A DNA stretch of 12,180 nucleotides, taken from positions 1 to 12,180 of the forward strand of contig JADNRX010001248.1 of the NCBI GenBank assembly GCA_015501595.1. The letters are read 5' to 3'. Shown here piece after piece: positions 8,385 through 12,180 of the stretch. Position 1 is the first letter of the stretch. Each line of letters opens with the position of its first letter. The stretch comes from Hymenopellis radicata (Eukaryota > Basidiomycota > Agaricomycetes > Agaricales > Physalacriaceae). A model generated the notes under the pieces. It did not search any database, was not told where the DNA came from, and saw nothing but the letters and a program-made list of their open reading frames with translations. The position numbers were made by a program, and so were the translations under genes.

Positions 8385-8441
8385 TCAGAAGGGAGTCGCG
8401 AGGAACGCGAGCCAGCGGCGAAGGCCGCTGCTCCCTTCTGA
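8385..8441. repeat. Compact three-stem palindrome (three-way junction)
   Basis: The outer stem TCAGAAGGGAG (8385-8395) pairs perfectly with CTCCCTTCTGA (8431-8441), 11 bp. Inside are two adjacent perfect hairpins: TCGCG-AGGAA-CGCGA (8396-8410) and CAGCGGC-GAAG-GCCGCTG (8413-8430), leaving only two unpaired bases (8411-8412) at the junction. It begins 16 nt after the acceptor at 8369, so it would lie at the start of a plus-strand exon. The hammerhead core words CTGATGA and GAAAC are not in place, and no tRNA layout was recognised. It could form an RNA three-way junction or a DNA cruciform. Confidence 0.85.
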
Positions 8442-8646
8442 CCAAACTGTTACCGTTGTCGACGAAAGGTTTGAGAGAGAAGTTTTGTCTCGTAGTGTAG
8501 GCTAGAGTACTTATCTGTTCATTTCCTCGGTTTTTTAAATAAACTTGTTTGGTGAGTCCACCGTTATCCAAACTTTCGAAGACTGACTCGCCGAGCTTAG
8601 ATCAACTTTGTCGCTGACTTGCATGAACAACTCGACTTGATACAAC

Positions 8647-9040
8647 CCGCGCCCTTACGATCTCGACGAGGACTTGACGATGGCTTGGACAATGCTCTCG
8701 TGGGTTCTGCTTGCCTCGGGTAAGTACCTTCACTGTACCAGCATGTTCAACAAGTCTTCGCAGTCGACCTCGACCACCTGGTGTAGCGGTTGGAACGTGT
8801 CCGTACTTAACTATCGGGTATGTCTTATTCCTTCTTCGTACACACCTACTGACTTGATTCAAGCCCAAGGGATGCTCGGATTGCAAGTCCCCTCGTGTAC
8901 AACGGGCAGGTAAGTCTTGCATCCGTGTCAGCATATGGTGAGTCTTACCATTGTAACTAGGTCGTACACACGTAGACTCGATAATGGCGCAGCGCATAAG
9001 TCTCTCGAGTAACAACTCGGCCGCGCCCTTACGATCTCGA
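8647..9040. repeat. Dispersed duplication (20-nt identical core)
   Basis: CCGCGCCCTTACGATCTCGA occurs at 8647-8666 and 9021-9040, 374 nt apart. Related flanks are AACAACTCG before each core, and GAGGA plus GATGGCTT after each with a small indel. This points to another duplicated exon-sized block inside the plus-strand unit. Confidence 0.65.
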
Positions 9041-9763
9041 GGAGGATGGCTTCGACACTTCATTAAAGTATGATGGTTCCATTTTCATTGAACAGTTCCT
9101 GTTGCTCATGGTACGGGTGTAGACTTGGCCTCTATTCCACGGTCATCGTTGCTTACTGCGGAGCTCTTCATTGACGTCTTATGGTGTGTCTCTTTCCTTC
9201 GCGATCGTTGCATCGTTCTGACTTGAGATGGAGGTCGTGTCGATTGCTCATGTGCAATACCTTCTAGCGTGCGTTCGTGGGTGCACGTCTCTTCTTCGAG
9301 GTATGTCATCTTGTGTTCCTGGGTGATTCGTCGACCTAATCGTTGCCCAAGGTGAACCTTCGAACACATCTTCTTCGAACTCGATGGTGATGCACGGCGC
9401 TCGGATGCGTTCCTCCGCTCCATCTCGCGCGCTGACCTTCTCATCAACTGTTGGACTCGTTCGTGATGGTAATACACTCGCAAGTCCTTTCTGCACAATG
9501 ATCTACTTGACACTTACAAAGTCTAAGCAGATCTCAAAGTTGCGGGCTCAACGATAGCGGTGAGTTTCTTATGTTTGTTGCACTATATTCGACCTCACCA
9601 TTTCTTGATGACAGGAGTACATGTAAAACGTACTCGCCATGTTCCTCGTAGTGACGTTACTCTACATTTGTACTCTTACTCTTTTTTTCAGGCTCAACAG
9701 TAAGTCGTCTTCCGCTCTTCTGATAGTCTGAGGCTTGGTTACACACCGATAACCGTGACCTCT

Positions 9764-10442
9764 TCAAGCACGCGCACCCCTCAAGCACACCCGGCGGACG
9801 ACTCTCCTCAGGAAGGCCCGCAGACTCCTCTCGAGCATGTCTGCAATTGATGGGGTGAGACGCAGGTGAGGGGGTAGTCGCGGGAGGAGCGCGTTTTTGA
9901 GGAGATGCAACTTCGTCCGAACACGGGGAGGCAGGTCGTGTCGTGCGGGTGTCTTCACGCGATTCCCGAGAGGACGCGACGCTAATGTCAGTCCATCCAT
10001 GGAGCAAATCTCGTCATGAGTTTGTTCGAGCGCGCCTACATGTAGGGTTGGTGAGAAAGCGCCTCCGGGCAGAAAGCGACTTTTCAAACCTTTTGCTGGG
10101 CAGAATATTTCCAGGGCAGGATAACATCGCTCGCAGTCAAGAGCAATTCCGTCTGGGCGCCGGGGAACGTGATCCAGGCGAGTGCGCCAACATGGCAGGC
10201 ATGGGGATGCAGTTCGTGGTACACTTCATGACCGGTGGTGATATCCCAAATCTGGAAAGGACCTTGAGGACCTTGAGACAATTACTGGGTGAGAAAGCCA
10301 GACCGTGCCAACACGTACTGGCGGTCGCCAAATAGGTCAAAGTGGAATTGAAAGCGATGGCGGAGACGGGGCGTGTTTGTGGGATCTCGCGGATGCATCG
10401 ATAAGACGACTCGATAGAGTGCGACATGGCAGGCGTGGTCAT
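9764..10442 (-). pseudogene. WD40 repeat protein, truncated and frame-broken
   Basis: Seen: exon 10319-10442 (ATG at 10442, second in-frame ATG at 10427) encodes RPVSAIAFNSTLTYLATA. Intron 10272-10318 (GTACGT to AAG, 47 nt) then joins in phase to SPQGPFQIWDITTGHEVY. A second blade follows (HVGALAWITFP, LLLTASDVILPWKYS), ending in a stop at 10084-10086. A third blade-like piece is in another frame from 10087 down: HDEICSMDGLTLASRPLGNRVK. Family knowledge: WD40 blades end in a W-D dipeptide about 40 residues apart and seven form a propeller; only two to three are visible here, one with a degraded ending (PWKYS). The short length and the frame change suggest a pseudogene, though the first two blades could still be translated as a short protein. 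The AAG acceptor is unusual. No specific WD40 subfamily is claimed. Confidence 0.7.
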
Positions 10443-11181
10443 GGGGGGGCTATGAAAGATCCAAGGTTGTGTAGTAGGAGGATCGGTTCGGACGATGCAG
10501 GCGTGCGTTCGATAGTTCTGTAGGATACAAGAGGAGACTATAAGTGTTCCAAGGAAATGAAGCACACTACGTGCTATTACAGCAGGGTGTGAAGAGATGG
10601 GAAATAAGTAATGAAAGGAGACCACGATGAAAGGAAACACGAGGCGGGTGTGCTATTAAGAAGGGTGATCTAATCTATGAGTCCAAGCTTATCAGAACCG
10701 ACGAGTCTGACCGACTGTGCGCCCAGCGCGAGGTGCCAACCTACATTTGCTTTGTTCAATCTAAAGCGAGGCGGAGTTCTTTGTTGATTGTGCCGAGTCC
10801 CTTTGTGTGTCTACCAACAGGCCAAGCACAAAGACACAGTGTGTCAATCTTCTTCTGACCTTGCACTCCCTGTTACAGGTACCTTTAATAAATTCACGGT
10901 CAATCAGGATCCCCTATATGTAATCGAGGCATGATTCTGGTCAAAAAGTTTGCAGTGCAAAAACATCCTTATGTCTGTGTGTAAGGTGGTGTACAATGTG
11001 GGACATTCGTCGTCGTCTAGGAGATAAACTAATCGGTACTCTATAATGTCAACAGTCCATGAGTCTACAAGCATGGTAAGTAAATAATCGAGACAGAGTG
11101 GGGGAGGGTACATCGGTATCTGAAAAAAACTACAAATGAGATACAAGGTCAACGCCGCGAAAAGGGGAGGAGGGCGGAGGA
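10443..11181. other. Spacer, including the 3' region of the gene at the right edge
   Basis: No convincing gene. A minus-strand frame of 93 codons (10904-11185) overlaps the stop of the neighbouring gene and probably reflects its 3' untranslated region. A plus-strand AATAAA lies at 10886-10891, with no plus-strand gene known to use it. The stretch upstream of the WD40 remnant (10443-10640) stays open on the minus strand, but the residues are not WD40-like. Confidence 0.4.
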
Positions 11182-11197
11182 TCAACGCCGCGAAAAG
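11149..11197. repeat. 16-nt direct repeat spanning the stop codon of the right-edge gene
   Basis: TCAACGCCGCGAAAAG is identical at 11149-11164 and 11182-11197, 33 nt apart. The second copy encodes the last residues (FSRR) and the stop of the minus-strand gene, so a small tandem duplication has copied its end. Confidence 0.7.
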
Positions 11198-12180
11198 TCA
11201 ATGTTGATGCCAGACTCATCGTCACTGTCGTCAGAGCCGTTGTCAGAATACTGCGTCGACATCACCGACGCCGCGACAACGCCATAGTCAGACTCGTCAG
11301 CCAGCGACTGCAGCTCGCTCTGAAAGCTAGTGCCCGCCCGTACGGGCGGCGGCGTCGGGGCCGCAAACTCGCGAACAAGACTGCGCCGCCCCGGCGAGGA
11401 CATATACTGTCCAGACTGTCATCGTCGCTCCCCAGAGAGGGGCGTCCAAACTGCAGCGCACCCCCCTCGGTAATGTCCTCATCATCGTCGAAACTCGTGT
11501 TCTTGAGCTCGGTCGGATGGTCGCCCCAGCTCGAGACACGTCGGCTGTTCGTCAGAGCTGCGGGATGCGCCCCCAACACCTCGGCACTGGCGCGCGCGGC
11601 AGGGCCGCCTCGTGACTTGTTGTAGGACCGGGACTTCTTGATGGCAGGCAGCGGAGCCGCGCCATTGTCAGGTGACGAAGCTTTGGGTGTAAGCGTGTTT
11701 TTGGATCCGCCGCGGCCAAAGAACATGAATGAGATGAGACCGCCAGATGACGGCGGTGGCGTCCCAGGCTCGACGACTTCCTTCTCCTTGCGGGACTTTT
11801 GCGAGGACCGCCGGCTGATGCTAGCGGAATTGCGGAGGCGCGAGAGAGATCTGTCAAGGTCCTTCCCCTTCCCCTTTGTTCGACGCGCAATGTCAACGAC
11901 AGTGCGGTGCCTACCTAACCGAGATGGTCCACGGGTAGGGATATTGGGCGACGGGGTCGCTGTTTTGGAAGTCTCGGCCTGTATAGGGTCTCGAGAACGC
12001 ACAGGTCCACCGATACCCAACACAGCGGTGATGTTATGCGCAAGGCGCTTGAATCTACCCATCTTGGGCAGATCGAAATCCACGCCCTTCATAGCCACCG
12101 ACGTCTCCTGGGGAGATACCAGGATCTGATCGTTAGCTGTATCTTGAAGCCATGTTGCTGGATTGGGAAGATCATGTAGA
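11182..12180 (-). CDS. Hypothetical low-complexity protein, 3' part, with apparent frameshift
   Basis: Seen: the frame is open from the right edge (LHDLPNPATWLQDTANDQ), through a possible internal start at 12092 (MKGVDFDLPKMGRFKRLAHN), then a basic Ser/Arg-rich stretch, to an acidic segment, SFDDDEDITEGG and GSDDDSLDS, near 11410. From there the tail switches to another frame (11403-11182), YMSSPGRRSLVREFAAP, ending with the acidic SDNGSDDSDDESGINIDF and TGA. The old frame instead continues into an arginine-rich, unlikely tail to 11262. No donor-acceptor pair tested at the switch restores the frame, so a single missing base near 11403-11408 is the simplest reading (real mutation or sequencing error). 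No domain, signal peptide or membrane segment was recognised. Because the frame is open to the window edge, the true start is probably outside. Function unknown; composition suggests a mostly disordered protein. Confidence 0.75.

Larger units (their letters stand above)
5790..9700 (+). other. Putative plus-strand multi-intron unit, coding status unclear
   Basis: Seen: candidate introns at 5948-6005, 6064-6114 (branch GACTAAC), 7126-7179, 7427-7476, 7697-7749, 8016-8067, 8318-8369, 8720-8763, 8818-8863, 8910-8960 and 9560-9614, plus an acceptor at 6878 with an uncertain donor (6824 or 6800). They are 44-58 nt long with GTAAGT, GTGAGT, GTATGT or similar donors. No frame stays open through the joined exons. 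For example, the frame TVFGALFATGIAYRK from 7180 ends in TGA before the next donor, and DNFCAGIASGYLACML from 7477 meets TAG after 16 codons. Some exons look protein-derived. The 3' end is undefined: splice-like words continue to about 9690. Between 9100 and 9560 only short frames remain, with stretches such as LASIPRSSLLTAELFIDVLW that read like old coding sequence. It is either a decayed repeat-protein gene or a spliced non-coding RNA. Confidence 0.4.

Noticed and set aside
8385..8441. Hammerhead ribozyme
   Set aside because: The three-way shape fits, but the conserved core words CTGATGA and GAAA are not at the junction, which has only two unpaired bases.
9106..9513. 135-codon minus-strand ORF rich in Arg, Lys, Ser and Glu
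   Set aside because: No domain, no introns in this strand's direction, and it lies antisense to a stretch with more coding-like plus-strand translation. Judged a shadow.
1590..9700. Retrotransposon or DNA transposon body
   Set aside because: No reverse transcriptase, integrase, RNase H or transposase motifs were recognised in any frame, and no long terminal repeats were seen.
11638..12129. 163-codon plus-strand ORF opposite the right-edge gene
   Set aside because: Antisense shadow. The minus strand has the continuous frame to the window edge and the more natural composition.

Overview
The window looks like nuclear DNA of a filamentous fungus, most likely a basidiomycete of the Agaricomycetes type. 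The evidence is many short introns (about 43 to 58 nt) with GTRNGT-like donors, CTRAC/CTGAC-like branch sites and T-rich runs before the AG, together with a Ssp1/CaMKK-type kinase. Nothing bacterial, viral or organellar is evident.

Layout. (1) Positions 1-1073, minus strand: most of the catalytic domain of a kinase of the Snf1/AMPK-activating class. It runs off the left edge. Its glycine loop and VAIK lysine cannot be found where they should be; an imperfect 43-44 nt minisatellite lies there instead. (2) About 1590-4380, minus strand: a train of well-formed introns. Within it, 1895-3594 is a tandem array in which one intron plus one short exon forms the repeating unit (about 162-193 nt). Nine units carry a recognisable GGCCTCGCCGGCCAGGC-type box and two more are eroded. 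No single reading frame survives through the units. (3) 4378-5758: gene-poor spacer between two divergently oriented units, with a near-perfect 53-nt hairpin at 4460-4512. (4) About 5759-9700, plus strand: a TATA-like box followed by a second intron-rich unit. Its 5' part holds three copies of a protein-like repeat. Its middle shows exon starts about 300 nt apart from 6879 to 8370. A compact three-stem palindrome lies at 8385-8441. Stops interrupt all frames. (5) 9764-10442, minus strand: remains of a WD40 beta-propeller gene. (6) 11182-12180, minus strand: the 3' part of a low-complexity, serine-rich and acidic-tailed protein with one apparent -1 frameshift, running off the right edge.

Two ordinary but damaged genes (kinase, WD40) therefore flank about 8 kb of intron-rich, internally repetitive DNA in two divergent units. 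Either these are decaying repeat-protein genes, or they are spliced non-coding transcripts built from duplicated intron-exon modules. The sequence alone does not settle this. No pathway linking the genes can be claimed.
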